The notes: a model not told the origin generated them from the sequence alone. DNA of 46,634 nucleotides from an uncultured Bacilli bacterium (GCA_947625635.1 CANQPA010000005.1:1-46634), one strand, 5' to 3'. Positions 39,010-46,634 are shown, counted from the first letter of the stretch. A program made the numbers and translations.

Positions 39010-41952
39010 CTATTTAATGTCTTCCAATTTGACGCTAACAAGTTTACTTACACCAGATTCTTGCATCGTAATTCCATATAATACATCCACATATTCCATT
39101 GTTTTTTTCTTATGAGTAATTACTATAAACTGTGTTCTTTCTTTTAATTTCCTAATATACTGTCCAAATGCCTCAACATTTACTTCATCTAAAGCTGCTT
39201 CTACTTCATCTAATATACAAAATGGTACAGGACGGGACTTAAGTATTGCAAAAAGTAAACTAATTGCTGTAAACGTTCGTTCACCACCAGATAGTAAACT
39301 TATGCTCTTTAACGTTTTACCTGGAGGACAAGCTTCGATTTCAATGCCTGTTTCAAGAATATTATTTTGGTCAGTTAAATAAAGTTTTGCAGTACCTCCT
39401 TTAAATAATTCTCTAAAAGTAGTAGCAAAATTCTTTTCAATAATTTTAAAGGTTTTCAAAAATTCTTGTTTCATAACACCGTCCATTTCATCAATTATTT
39501 CTAAAAGTGTTGTTTCTGCTTTTGATAGATCTTCCTGCTGATGAATTAAAAATTCATATCTTTCACTAATCTTCGAATATTCTTCTATTGCTAGTGTATT
39601 GACTGGTCCTAAATCTTTTATTTTACGTTTTAATGTATTAACTTTATTTTTCGCCAAATCATGATCAATTTCTAGTTTATAAAACTTTATAGCATTTTCA
39701 TATGACATTGAATAAGTGTCACTAAGTGTATTAAGTAAGTTATCAAGCTTTACATCTGCTCTATTTACATCTATTTCTAATTCGCGCAATAAATTATTTT
39801 TTTCATTAAATAATGAATTATCTTTTTTTATAGTAAGTTCAAATTCATCTAATTCATTATTTAATTTAATCCTGTTATTTGTTAAAACCTTTAAATCTGA
39901 TTCCAATTTATTTTTTCTTTGATTAGCTTTATAATATTCATTTAATATAGTTTCTTCTTCTTTATCTATAGTATTATTTAAAATGTTATTATTACTATTT
40001 ATTTCAGATGTTATTTCATTTAATTTTTTATCTATATCATTTATAGTATCTTTTCTTGATTTAATATGTTCTTCTAGATTTATTCTCTCCTTATTAGATA
40101 TATATAATTTGTCTTCTATTGCCTTTAAATCATAATCAACTTTATTAATTTCATTTTCTATATTTTGTTGTTCATCTTCATATTTTAATTTTAACTTCAA
40201 ATTATTTTCTAATTCATATTTATCAGTGATAATATTTCTAATTTTAATATTCCCACCAGTAAGAGAGCCCCCAACATGAAATATCTCTCCAGCAAGAGTA
40301 ACAACTCTATACTTATAGTTTATCTTCTTACTTATTATAGTGGCAAAATCAATATTGTCAACAACGATTACGTTGCCAAGTTGATTTTTAATAATATTTT
40401 CATATTTTTTTTCATATTTTACTAATTCACTTGCTATTCCAATAAATCCATTTTCTTTTTTTAGTATATTAAGAGTAGTATTATCTATAAATTTTTCTTT
40501 AATAATATTTAAAGGAAAGAATGTTACTCTACCAATATTATTTGTTTTTAGGTAATTTATAGCTTCTTTAGCACATAATTCATCATCTACTACTACATTT
40601 GATGAATTAGTCCCTAACGCAATAGCAATTGCTTTAGAATATTGTTCATCAACCTCTATTAAAGTTCCAATAGCATTATGTATTCCTCTAAGTTTTGGAT
40701 TTTCAAGTATACTTTTAACTGAATATGGTAAAGTTGAATTATTATCTATATTTTCTTTTAAAGTATCTATTTTAGAACTTATAAATGATAAATTTTTTAC
40801 AACATTATTTAACTTATATAATAAATCATTTTTGTCATTCTTAATATTTATAATTTTATTTTCATATTTATCTATATCTACTAAAATATCTTTAAATTTT
40901 GTTTTATTTATTTCAATTTCATTATTTATTAAATCCACACTATTTTTTAAATTTATTTCTTCTTCTTTTAATCTTATAATATTATTATGAAGTATTGAAT
41001 CTTTAACTTCGTATTTTTTTCTTTCAATTATAATTTGCTTCTTTGCATTTATTTTTTCAACTTTAGCAGTTGACTCTAATAATTCGTTTTGAATCCTTCT
41101 AATTTCCTCATCTATATTATTTATTTGTAATTTATAAGATGAACTTTTAGCCTCATTAGTAGAATTACTAGTATTTAAACTTAGTATTTCATTTTCCAGT
41201 TTTTCAATTCTTTTTTTATTTTCTTGATATGAATAATTTATATTATTTATTTCATCAGCTATTAAAGATATTTCTAAATTCTTTAAATCTTCACTTAAAT
41301 TAAAATATTTTTCTGCTTTAATTTTTTGTTCTCTTAAAGGTTCAATTTGAGATTCTAACTCCTTTACAATATCATTAACACGTTGCATATTATCATGTGT
41401 TTTTTCTAATTTTCTTAAAGCTTCTATTTTCCTTTTTTTATATTTTAAAACACCAGCAGCTTCCTCAAATATAACTCTTCTATTTTCAGGTTTACTCGAT
41501 AATATATCGTCTATTTTTCCCTGAGATATTATATTAAAAGATTCTTTTGCTACACCGCTATCAATTAAAATCTCATTTATATCTTTTAATCTACATTTTT
41601 CTCCATTTAGAAAGAATTCATTAGTACCATCTTTATATAACCTTCTTTTTATTGATACTTCATCGAACGCTATATTTAGATAATTATCAGAATTATCAAA
41701 TATTAAAGTAACTGAAGCTGTATTCATTGGGTTTCTACTTTTACTACCTGCAAATATAACGTCAGTCATGCAAAGATCGCCTCTTAAGGATTTAACAGAT
41801 TGTTCACCTAGGACCCATCTAATAGCATCCACAATATTACTTTTTCCAGATCCATTTGGACCCACTATTCCTGTGATACCATTTTCTAAATCAATTATAG
41901 TATTCTCTGCAAAAGATTTAAATCCATGTGCTACTATTTTTTTTAAATACAT
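39010..41952 (-). CDS. smc: Chromosome segregation protein SMC, short-armed
   Basis: A 980-residue condensin ATPase that organises the chromosome with ScpA/ScpB. The N-terminal head begins MYLKKIVAHGFKSFAENT and has Walker A GPNGSGKSN (about residues 32-40) and the RRVIFEEAAGVLKYKKRK block. The hinge lies around residues 415-565 (RGIHNAIGTLIEVDEQY, GGSLTGGN). The C-terminal head carries the ABC signature LSGGERTF (about 887) and Walker B PFCILDEVEAALDE. Coiled arms are about 240 residues each, shorter than the roughly 330 of B. subtilis SMC (1186 residues), and both arms are equally reduced so the fold is intact. Its own promoter (TGATATAAT) precedes it. ftsY and rnc, usual neighbours, are absent. 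Confidence 0.95.
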   Translation of the reverse strand: MYLKKIVAHGFKSFAENTIIDLENGITGIVGPNGSGKSNIVDAIRWVLGEQSVKSLRGDLCMTDVIFAGSKSRNPMNTASVTLIFDNSDNYLNIAFDEVSIKRRLYKDGTNEFFLNGEKCRLKDINEILIDSGVAKESFNIISQGKIDDILSSKPENRRVIFEEAAGVLKYKKRKIEALRKLEKTHDNMQRVNDIVKELESQIEPLREQKIKAEKYFNLSEDLKNLEISLIADEINNINYSYQENKKRIEKLENEILSLNTSNSTNEAKSSSYKLQINNIDEEIRRIQNELLESTAKVEKINAKKQIIIERKKYEVKDSILHNNIIRLKEEEINLKNSVDLINNEIEINKTKFKDILVDIDKYENKIINIKNDKNDLLYKLNNVVKNLSFISSKIDTLKENIDNNSTLPYSVKSILENPKLRGIHNAIGTLIEVDEQYSKAIAIALGTNSSNVVVDDELCAKEAINYLKTNNIGRVTFFPLNIIKEKFIDNTTLNILKKENGFIGIASELVKYEKKYENIIKNQLGNVIVVDNIDFATIISKKINYKYRVVTLAGEIFHVGGSLTGGNIKIRNIITDKYELENNLKLKLKYEDEQQNIENEINKVDYDLKAIEDKLYISNKERINLEEHIKSRKDTINDIDKKLNEITSEINSNNNILNNTIDKEEETILNEYYKANQRKNKLESDLKVLTNNRIKLNNELDEFELTIKKDNSLFNEKNNLLRELEIDVNRADVKLDNLLNTLSDTYSMSYENAIKFYKLEIDHDLAKNKVNTLKRKIKDLGPVNTLAIEEYSKISERYEFLIHQQEDLSKAETTLLEIIDEMDGVMKQEFLKTFKIIEKNFATTFRELFKGGTAKLYLTDQNNILETGIEIEACPPGKTLKSISLLSGGERTFTAISLLFAILKSRPVPFCILDEVEAALDEVNVEAFGQYIRKLKERTQFIVITHKKKTMEYVDVLYGITMQESGVSKLVSVKLEDIK

Positions 41953-41973
41953 CTACTATCACCTTACCTAATT

Positions 41974-41982
41974 ATTATATCA
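41974..41982 (-). promoter_or_regulatory. Extended -10 promoter of smc
   Basis: TGATATAAT on the - strand (41982-41974); AAGGTGAT follows before ATG 41952. Confidence 0.55.
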
Positions 41983-42002
41983 ATAAAATAAATTAAAGAC
42001 AA

Positions 42003-42029
42003 GAAAAAAAGAGCAAAAACTCTCTCTTA
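42003..42029 (-). terminator. Terminator of the glycosyltransferase unit
   Basis: On the - strand, a short stem AAGAG...CTCTT with an A/T-containing loop followed by a T-rich stretch TTTTTCTT, downstream of the gene at 42130. Confidence 0.5.
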
Positions 42030-42129
42030 AAAAATATTATTGTTTAAATAATTAAAAAAATATAAAGATCATAATATACATTAAAAATTTTGCTTATTAT
42101 TATTCAGTAAATATCTCAGTATTTTCAAT

Positions 42130-42558
42130 TTAAATTCTTTTTTTCTTTTCAGTATCCACCCTTATTAGTTTATTATCTTCTGAAATTAATTTATCTGTAG
42201 ATAAACTTTTATCAAACATTGTTAACGCTTCTTTTTCACTACATGCATAAAATACATCATCCAATATATCATATAGTGATAACACCTTTTTTACTTTCAT
42301 TTGGTTTATTCCTTCTTCCCTAAAAAACTCATCATAATAAACCAAAATTTTACCATCTTTATAACTAACTTTTAGTAAATCAAAACCTTTTGCGAATCTA
42401 CCTAGGAACTTTTCTTTATCACCATTTACAAAAATCACATCATAGTATTTATTTCCTCTTTTTTCTAACAATTTTACTTGTATATAATTTTTATCATTTA
42501 TCTTATAAATATCATTGTTAATTATTTTTTCTGCATTTAAATACAAATTGTTATACAT
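42130..42558 (-). CDS. Uncharacterised 142-residue protein after the glycosyltransferase gene
   Basis: I do not recognise this protein. It is hydrophilic with alternating strands in the first half (KNYIQVKLLEKRGNKYYDV, KEKFLGRFAKGFDLLKVSYK) and a helical second half (MKVKKVLSLYDILDDVFYACSEKEALTMF), ending in a basic tail KKKRI. No signal peptide or membrane segment. Its ATG directly follows the glycosyltransferase stop, with AGGTGA in the end of that gene, so the pair is co-translated; a role linked to glycolipid synthesis is possible but there is no sequence evidence. Confidence 0.6.
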   Translation of the reverse strand: MYNNLYLNAEKIINNDIYKINDKNYIQVKLLEKRGNKYYDVIFVNGDKEKFLGRFAKGFDLLKVSYKDGKILVYYDEFFREEGINQMKVKKVLSLYDILDDVFYACSEKEALTMFDKSLSTDKLISEDNKLIRVDTEKKKRI

Positions 42559-43563
42559 CTATTCACCTCTTAAAACACTTTCATATATTCTTATTAATTT
42601 TTTCCCAACTTTCTTAACGTCACGTTCAACCGCAACAGAATACGCTGTAGAAGTAAGATTAGGTAATTTATTTTCCAATATTTTTACTATTTTATCTTCA
42701 AATTCTATCAAATTCTTTGCCTTATATATATTTACTTTATCTTCTAACCATCCCGAAAATACAGGAATATCCCTTATTAATGCTGGAATACGAGCTGCGC
42801 AAGATTCAATTACAGGTATTCCCTCTGTTTCTTCAAAAGTAGGAAATAAATATAAATCTGCTCCACTATATGCACCTCTCAATATTTCAGGTTCAACATA
42901 ACCAGCAAATATAAGATTATTTAATTTTGTATTTATCGCTTTTCTTATTTTAATTGGACTAGCTATAAGTGGCGATTGTCCAAACCATATGAATTTATAC
43001 TGCGGTAATCTTTTTGCAAGTTCAACAAAATCTATTATTCCCTTTCTTTCTATATATAATCCAACACCCATAACAATTTTATCATTATCTTTATAGCCAT
43101 ATTTTTTTCTAAAATCTCTACCTAATTTTTCATTTTTCTCAAAAAATTTAACATCTATTCCATTACTTATATCTGTAATAGGTTTTTTAATTCCATATCC
43201 TTCTAATAATTTCTTAGAATATGGGGTTGGTGTCAAAATATGATCACCTAAATTATAACATTTTATTATCCATTTTTTAAATAAAGGGGAAATTAAATTA
43301 GAAAATACAAATGAATTTTTAAAATCTTCTTCAGTAGAGTGAGCATGATATATTACCTTTTTTCCATTTCTTCTTGCTTTTTTTGCTAGCCAATACGATT
43401 TAGGACCATAAAAATTTATATGTACTATATCATAATCATCTTTAGGATTTGTCGTATATTCAATATTTTTTTCCTCTAAAGCTCTCATTTGATGTTTAAT
43501 AGCTTTACCTAATCCCGATTTTCTAATCATTTTTTCATTTTCAGTATATAATAACACCTTCAT
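42559..43563 (-). CDS. GT4 glycosyltransferase, diglucosyl-diacylglycerol-synthase-like
   Basis: A 334-residue GT-B fold enzyme. It starts MKVLLYTENEKMIRKSGLG, with the pattern DDYDIVHINFYGPKSYWLAKKARR and VIYHAHSTEEDFKNSF in the acceptor domain; ISNGIDVKFFE and GVGLYIERKGIIDFVELA open the donor domain, and EETEGIPVIE is the E-x7-E motif binding the nucleotide sugar. This wording closely resembles the family of Acholeplasma alDGS and pneumococcal CpoA, which add a second sugar to monoglucosyl-diacylglycerol at the inner membrane face; sugar and linkage remain inferred. GGTGAT-CTA-ATG and a TGATATACT promoter (43588-43580, - strand) fix the start at 43563 instead of the longer frame from 43611. 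Confidence 0.8.
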   Translation of the reverse strand: MKVLLYTENEKMIRKSGLGKAIKHQMRALEEKNIEYTTNPKDDYDIVHINFYGPKSYWLAKKARRNGKKVIYHAHSTEEDFKNSFVFSNLISPLFKKWIIKCYNLGDHILTPTPYSKKLLEGYGIKKPITDISNGIDVKFFEKNEKLGRDFRKKYGYKDNDKIVMGVGLYIERKGIIDFVELAKRLPQYKFIWFGQSPLIASPIKIRKAINTKLNNLIFAGYVEPEILRGAYSGADLYLFPTFEETEGIPVIESCAARIPALIRDIPVFSGWLEDKVNIYKAKNLIEFEDKIVKILENKLPNLTSTAYSVAVERDVKKVGKKLIRIYESVLRGE

Positions 43564-43579
43564 TAGATCACCCAATATA

Positions 43580-43588
43580 AGTATATCA
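43580..43588 (-). promoter_or_regulatory. Extended -10 promoter of the glycosyltransferase gene
   Basis: TGATATACT on the - strand (43588-43580), 16 bases before ATG 43563. It overlaps the 5' part of the longer open frame and argues against the longer start. Confidence 0.5.
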
Positions 43589-43597
43589 CAAAAATAA

Positions 43598-43828
43598 CTA
43601 ATAAACAACATTTACTAATATAACATCTTCACCAATTTTTTCAATTTGTTCCCAGCTTATAGTTACCTCTTTTTTGGAAGAAAAATACGAAATAATGAAT
43701 TTATGTTTTTCCACAACTAAGCCTGTTGTTTTACCATTATCGTCGACATTTATGTCTATTATATTTCCAATATTTTTTCCATCAATTAAATTTATAACAG
43801 CCTTATTTTGCAAATCAGATAGTCTCAT
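43598..43828 (-). CDS. YlmC/YmxH family PRC-barrel protein
   Basis: A 76-residue protein. MRLSDLQNKAVINLIDGKNIGNIIDINVD and later SSKKEVTISWEQIEKIGEDVILVN (each seen as one continuous stretch, quoted in short: MRLSDLQNK, DGKNIGNIID, ISWEQIEKIGEDVILV) match the YlmC/YmxH family of small beta-barrel proteins, found mainly in spore formers. In Bacillus and Clostridium they sit near sporulation genes and their function is not settled. Here sigG lies immediately upstream, which fits that link. GGTGAT precedes ATG 43828; the frame from 43840 adds four residues without support. A TATAAT -10 box is at 43849-43844 on the - strand. Confidence 0.85.
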   Translation of the reverse strand: MRLSDLQNKAVINLIDGKNIGNIIDINVDDNGKTTGLVVEKHKFIISYFSSKKEVTISWEQIEKIGEDVILVNVVY

Positions 43829-43877
43829 TAATATCACCACTATATTATATGAAAAATATAATTATAATCGCCTATAT

Positions 43878-44654
43878 TTACGTTATATTATTTTTCATAT
43901 TATTAAGAGCATTTTTTTCTAATCTAGATATTTGAGCTTGAGAAATTCCTATTTCATTTGCTAATTCCATTTGTGTCTTTCCTATTATATATCTTTCAAT
44001 GATAATATATTTTTCTTTATCTTTTAATTTTTTTATTGCCTCTTTTAATGCTACGTGATCATCAATTGACTTCATCTTTGTATTTTTATCCTCAATCTGA
44101 TCTGATAAATAAATTGTGTCTCCTCCATCATTATAAATTGGTTCAAAGATGCTAATTGTATCTTTCATACTATCTAATGCATTACTAACTTCATATTCAG
44201 TTAAATTAAGTTTTTTTGCAATATCACTAATAGTTGGTTCTTTACTGAGTACATTAGTTAATTCCTCCTTTGCAATTAATGCATGATATGCAATATCTTT
44301 GATACTTCTAGCTACTCTAATACTATTATTATCCCTTAAATACCTTTTAACTTCACCAAGTATCATTGGGACGGCATACGTAGAAAATTTTACATCAAAA
44401 TTAAGATCAAAATTTTCAATTGCTTTTATTAATCCAATGCATCCTACCTGAAATAGATCGTCCATATTATCACATCTATTGTTGTATTTTTTCAATATAC
44501 TTAGTACTAATTTTAGGTTACCATTCACAAGTTCATTTTTTGCTAATTTATCACCTTTTTTATATTTTTTGAACAAGTCTAACATTTCTTCATTATTTAA
44601 TACTTTTAAATTCGCAGTATTCACGCCACAAATTTCTACTTTATGACGTGCCAT
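43878..44654 (-). CDS. sigG: RNA polymerase sporulation sigma factor SigG
   Basis: A 258-residue sigma-70 family factor controlling late forespore transcription. The N-terminus MARHKVEICGVNTANLKVL matches the SigG-specific MSRNKVEICGVDTSKLPVL pattern, including the CsfB-sensitive region. Region 2 reads DDLFQVGCIGLIKAIENFDL, FSTYAVPMILGEVKRYLRDN and SIRVARSIKDIAYHAL; region 4 contains KTQMELANEIGISQAQISRLEKNAL. Length equals that of B. subtilis SigG (260). spoIIGA and sigE, its usual neighbours, are not adjacent. A candidate sigma-G promoter lies upstream, consistent with positive autoregulation. AAAGGAG precedes the ATG. Confidence 0.96.
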   Translation of the reverse strand: MARHKVEICGVNTANLKVLNNEEMLDLFKKYKKGDKLAKNELVNGNLKLVLSILKKYNNRCDNMDDLFQVGCIGLIKAIENFDLNFDVKFSTYAVPMILGEVKRYLRDNNSIRVARSIKDIAYHALIAKEELTNVLSKEPTISDIAKKLNLTEYEVSNALDSMKDTISIFEPIYNDGGDTIYLSDQIEDKNTKMKSIDDHVALKEAIKKLKDKEKYIIIERYIIGKTQMELANEIGISQAQISRLEKNALNNMKNNIT

Positions 44655-44675
44655 AAAAAATTCTCCTTTCTAGCT

Positions 44676-44705
44676 CATATTGAGTAAAAAAAGAATTTTT
44701 TATAC
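44676..44705 (-). promoter_or_regulatory. Candidate sigma-G/sigma-F promoter of sigG
   Basis: On the - strand, GTATA (44705-44701), 18-base spacer, CAATATG (44682-44676). The -35 fits the forespore consensus G-H-A-T-R fully and the -10 fits CAWnnTA at 6 of 7 positions; the spacer is ideal. The ATG of sigG lies 21 bases downstream. Confidence 0.5.
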
Positions 44706-44796
44706 ATATTAAAAAAATTATCTTATTTTTTGTTTTTTATTATATACTACTATTATCTAATAAAAAATATAAACTTTATTAAATTTATTGTAAATA

Positions 44797-44830
44797 AAAA
44801 CAGGTACTATTTTTAAAATAAACCTGTTAT
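44797..44830 (-). terminator. Intrinsic terminator after fhs
   Basis: On the - strand AACAGGT (44828-44822) pairs with ACCTGTT (44805-44799), followed by TTTATTT. The fhs stop codon lies in the loop region. Confidence 0.65.
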
Positions 44831-46465
44831 ATTTGATTTTGAATCTATATCCATATTTAAATATGCACTATTTTTACCAAGTCCAGGCATAGTCATTATA
44901 TTTCCCATCAAAACGACTATAAAACCTGCTCCACTGGATAATTTTATATCTTTAACAGTCATATCAAAGTTATTAGGTGCACCTAATTTTTTGGAATCAT
45001 CGCTAAATGAGTACTGCGTTTTGGCTATGCAGATCGGTAAATTGCCAAAACCATTTTTGATTAAAATATTTATTTTTTCTTTGACAATATCATTAATAAT
45101 AACATTACTAGCTCTATAAATTTCTTTACATATAATATTAATTTTGTTAATAATCGTATCATTGAAATCATAAAGTGGTTTGAAATCTGTATTGTAATCA
45201 CAAATGTCAATTATTTTTTTAGCTAAATCAATTGCTCCAGCACTTCCCTGCTTATATGAATTGCATACTTCTATTTGATAACCCAAATTGTTAACATACT
45301 GTCTTACGTAATCAATTTCATTTTCTGTATCATATTCAAATTTATTTAAACATACTACTATATTTTTTGTATACTTACTCATATTTTCAATATGTCTTTT
45401 TAAATTTAGAATACCTTTCTTTAAGGCTTCAACATTCTCTATATTAATACTATTTTTATCTACTCCGCCATTATATTTAAGACTTCTAATAGTAGCATTA
45501 ATAACAATACAATTTGGTTTTAAATTTCCAATTTGACACTTTATATCTAAAAATTTTTCAGCACCAAGATCTGATCCAAAACCAGCTTCAGTTACTACAT
45601 AATCACATAAATTTAACCCCAATTTAGTAGCTATTAATGAATTACATCCATGTGCTATATTTGCAAAAGGTCCACCGTGTATTAACACAGGATTATTTTC
45701 CAAAGTTTGAACTAAATTTGGTTTAATAGCATCCTTTAAAAGCAAAGCAATTGCTCCCACACAATTTAAATCTTTTGCAAAAATCATCTTATTTTCTTTT
45801 GTATAGCCAATTAAAATATTACCTATTCTATTCTTCAAATCATCCATATCTTTTGACAAGCATAAAATTGCCATAATTTCAGATGCCACTGTAATATTAT
45901 AATGTTCTTCTCTTTCGAAAGTATTATTATCATATTTTATTACTAAATTGCGTAATGCTCTATCATTTAAATCGACACATCTATTAAATACCACTTTATC
46001 AATTCCAAGTTCATTTCCCTGATATATATGATTATCTATAATAGCGCATAACAAATTATTTGCATACTCTATCGCAGATATATCTCCTGTAAAATGTAAG
46101 TTTATATCCTCCATGGGTACCACTTGAGAATATCCTCCACCAGTCGCTCCACCTTTTATTCCAAATACAGGTCCAAGAGAAGGTTCCCTTAAAACTACTA
46201 TAGAATTTTTTCCTAATTTTCTAATAGCATCATTTATTCCAATACTCACAGTAGTTTTACCCTCACCAAATGGTGTTGGATTGATAGAAGTAACAAGTAT
46301 TAATTTTCCTTCTTTTTTATTTGAGTCTTTTTCATAATCTATATTAATTTTTGCTTTAAATTTTCCATAATTTTCTAAATCATTATGGTCTATATTTATT
46401 TTTTTTGCTATGACATCTATAGTTTTTATATTACACTCGTTACTTATTTGCAAATCTGTCTTCAT
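44813..46465 (-). CDS. fhs: Formate--tetrahydrofolate ligase
   Basis: A 550-residue ATP-dependent ligase making 10-formyl-tetrahydrofolate from formate, feeding purine and formyl-Met-tRNA synthesis (and, in acetogens, the methyl branch). The nucleotide loop NPTPFGEGKTTVSIG is at residues 62-76, followed by LREPSLGPVFGIKGGATGGG (two parts LREPSLGPVFG and IKGGATGGG), MEDINLHFTGD, GGPFANIAHGCNS, TEAGFGSDLGAEKFLDIKC and the C-terminal PGLGKNSAYLNMD. Normal length. Start fixed by GGTGAT-AAA-ATG, behind a consensus promoter. It is monocistronic; folD and other folate genes are not adjacent. Confidence 0.97.
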   Translation of the reverse strand: MKTDLQISNECNIKTIDVIAKKINIDHNDLENYGKFKAKINIDYEKDSNKKEGKLILVTSINPTPFGEGKTTVSIGINDAIRKLGKNSIVVLREPSLGPVFGIKGGATGGGYSQVVPMEDINLHFTGDISAIEYANNLLCAIIDNHIYQGNELGIDKVVFNRCVDLNDRALRNLVIKYDNNTFEREEHYNITVASEIMAILCLSKDMDDLKNRIGNILIGYTKENKMIFAKDLNCVGAIALLLKDAIKPNLVQTLENNPVLIHGGPFANIAHGCNSLIATKLGLNLCDYVVTEAGFGSDLGAEKFLDIKCQIGNLKPNCIVINATIRSLKYNGGVDKNSINIENVEALKKGILNLKRHIENMSKYTKNIVVCLNKFEYDTENEIDYVRQYVNNLGYQIEVCNSYKQGSAGAIDLAKKIIDICDYNTDFKPLYDFNDTIINKINIICKEIYRASNVIINDIVKEKINILIKNGFGNLPICIAKTQYSFSDDSKKLGAPNNFDMTVKDIKLSSGAGFIVVLMGNIMTMPGLGKNSAYLNMDIDSKSNITGLF

Positions 46466-46482
46466 TTTATCACCTAGTTTAT

Positions 46483-46511
46483 ATTATATAATAAAGTATA
46501 ATTTATGTCAA
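46483..46511 (-). promoter_or_regulatory. Consensus sigma-A promoter of fhs
   Basis: On the - strand TTGACA (46511-46506), exactly 17 bases, TATAAT (46488-46483): a perfect match. The mRNA leader would be only about 10 nt, too short for a folate riboswitch. Confidence 0.8.
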
Positions 46512-46538
46512 AATTAAAAAGATTTATTATATAAAAAA

Positions 46539-46549
46539 GGACTGCGTCC
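46539..46549 (-). terminator. Possible terminator for a gene entering from the right
   Basis: GGAC-TGC-GTCC forms a short GC-rich stem. On the - strand it is followed by TTTTTTATATAA, so it could end a - strand transcript that begins beyond the window. Confidence 0.4.
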
Positions 46550-46553
46550 ATTT

Positions 46554-46634
46554 TCTATGGTTCTATAATAAATAGTGTTGGTGAGAAAACTTGACACTAT
46601 TTTTTAATATATAAAAAATGAGTCATATCAGAAA
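46554..46634. mobile_element. Possible end of an ISL3-like insertion sequence
   Basis: From about 46559, GGTTCTATAATAAATAGTG followed by TTGG has the look of ISL3-family terminal inverted repeats from Firmicutes as I remember them (GGnTCT...AAATAGTGTTGG). A subterminal hairpin, AAATAGTGT (46570-46578) with ACACTATTT (46594-46602), follows. The other end and the transposase are outside the window, so the call rests on pattern memory only. Confidence 0.3.

Noticed and set aside
43564-43611. Longer N-terminus of the glycosyltransferase
   Set aside because: The 16 extra residues overlap the promoter and the end of the ylmC-like gene, and MKVLLYTENE is the family start.
44814-46465. THF riboswitch upstream of fhs
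   Set aside because: The promoter leaves a leader of only about 10 nt, so there is no room for a riboswitch.
1-46634. Recoded genetic code (TGA as Trp) as in many mollicutes
   Set aside because: Trp is encoded by TGG in conserved positions and TGA serves as stop, for example in cmk and in the CDP-alcohol phosphatidyltransferase gene.

Overview
The window is a very AT-rich chromosomal segment read with the standard bacterial code: TGG encodes Trp and I saw no need to read TGA as a sense codon. Gene content points to a small-genome, spore-forming member of the Firmicutes/Bacilli, probably an uncultured gut lineage of the RF39/Erysipelotrichales type. The lineage is inferred from the combination of sporulation genes (spoIIP, spoIVB, spoIIM, sigG), mollicute-like AT content, a diglucosyl-diacylglycerol-synthase-like glycosyltransferase and gut-type LamG-like surface domains. 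No rRNA, tRNA, CRISPR array or prophage is visible.

Layout. Positions 1-17541 are almost entirely + strand: parE (5' truncated) and parC, uvrC, proS, frr, an AI-2E family transporter, a coupled block of P-loop kinase, cmk and alaS, a membrane-anchored thioredoxin-like protein, queH, a large secreted SpaA/dockerin-like protein, and tcdA with a small unknown gene. A CDP-alcohol phosphatidyltransferase lies on the - strand (17559-18413). Between it and spoIIP is a compact structured RNA candidate. Positions 18620-25707 hold sporulation and housekeeping genes: spoIIP with a small membrane protein, a second membrane protein, nusB-xseA-xseB, spoIVB (-), mscL, a Prli42-like micropeptide (-), spoIIM and a helix-turn-helix regulator with an imperfect palindrome over its -35 box. 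An AT-rich gap with nested inverted repeats and a 41-residue peptide gene follows. From 26359 most genes are on the - strand: ZIP transporter, YfcE-like phosphoesterase, AlkD-like repair protein, deoB, cutA, xerD. Then come rarA and an OatA-like O-acyltransferase (+), an HELLH-type putative metallopeptidase, holA, two pilin-like/LamG fusion genes with a chimeric holA pseudogene between them, smc, a small unknown gene, a glycolipid glycosyltransferase, a YlmC/YmxH-like gene, sigG and fhs. The right edge may be the end of an ISL3-like insertion sequence.

How the parts relate. Several genes serve DNA topology and maintenance (ParC/ParE, UvrC, RarA, XerD, SMC, HolA, XseAB, AlkD-like). Four belong to sporulation: SpoIIM and SpoIIP are engulfment proteins, SigG is the late forespore sigma factor, and SpoIVB is its signalling protease. 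Candidate sigma-G promoters can be read in front of both spoIVB and sigG. Others concern the envelope: MscL, glycolipid synthesis, PgsA-like enzyme, OatA-like acyltransferase and surface proteins.

Two signals recur at many genes: extended -10 promoters (TGnTATAAT) placed so close to the gene that mRNA leaders would be about 8-15 nt, and a stereotyped initiation region GGTGAT-N3-start. I used these to revise several start codons (uvrC, tcdA, cutA, rarA, the glycosyltransferase, ylmC). The most unusual items are the holA/pilin rearrangement, the OatA-like protein with a second SGNH copy lacking its catalytic serine, the structured RNA before spoIIP, the short AlaRS with a CGGPH motif, and the orphan metallopeptidase-like gene.
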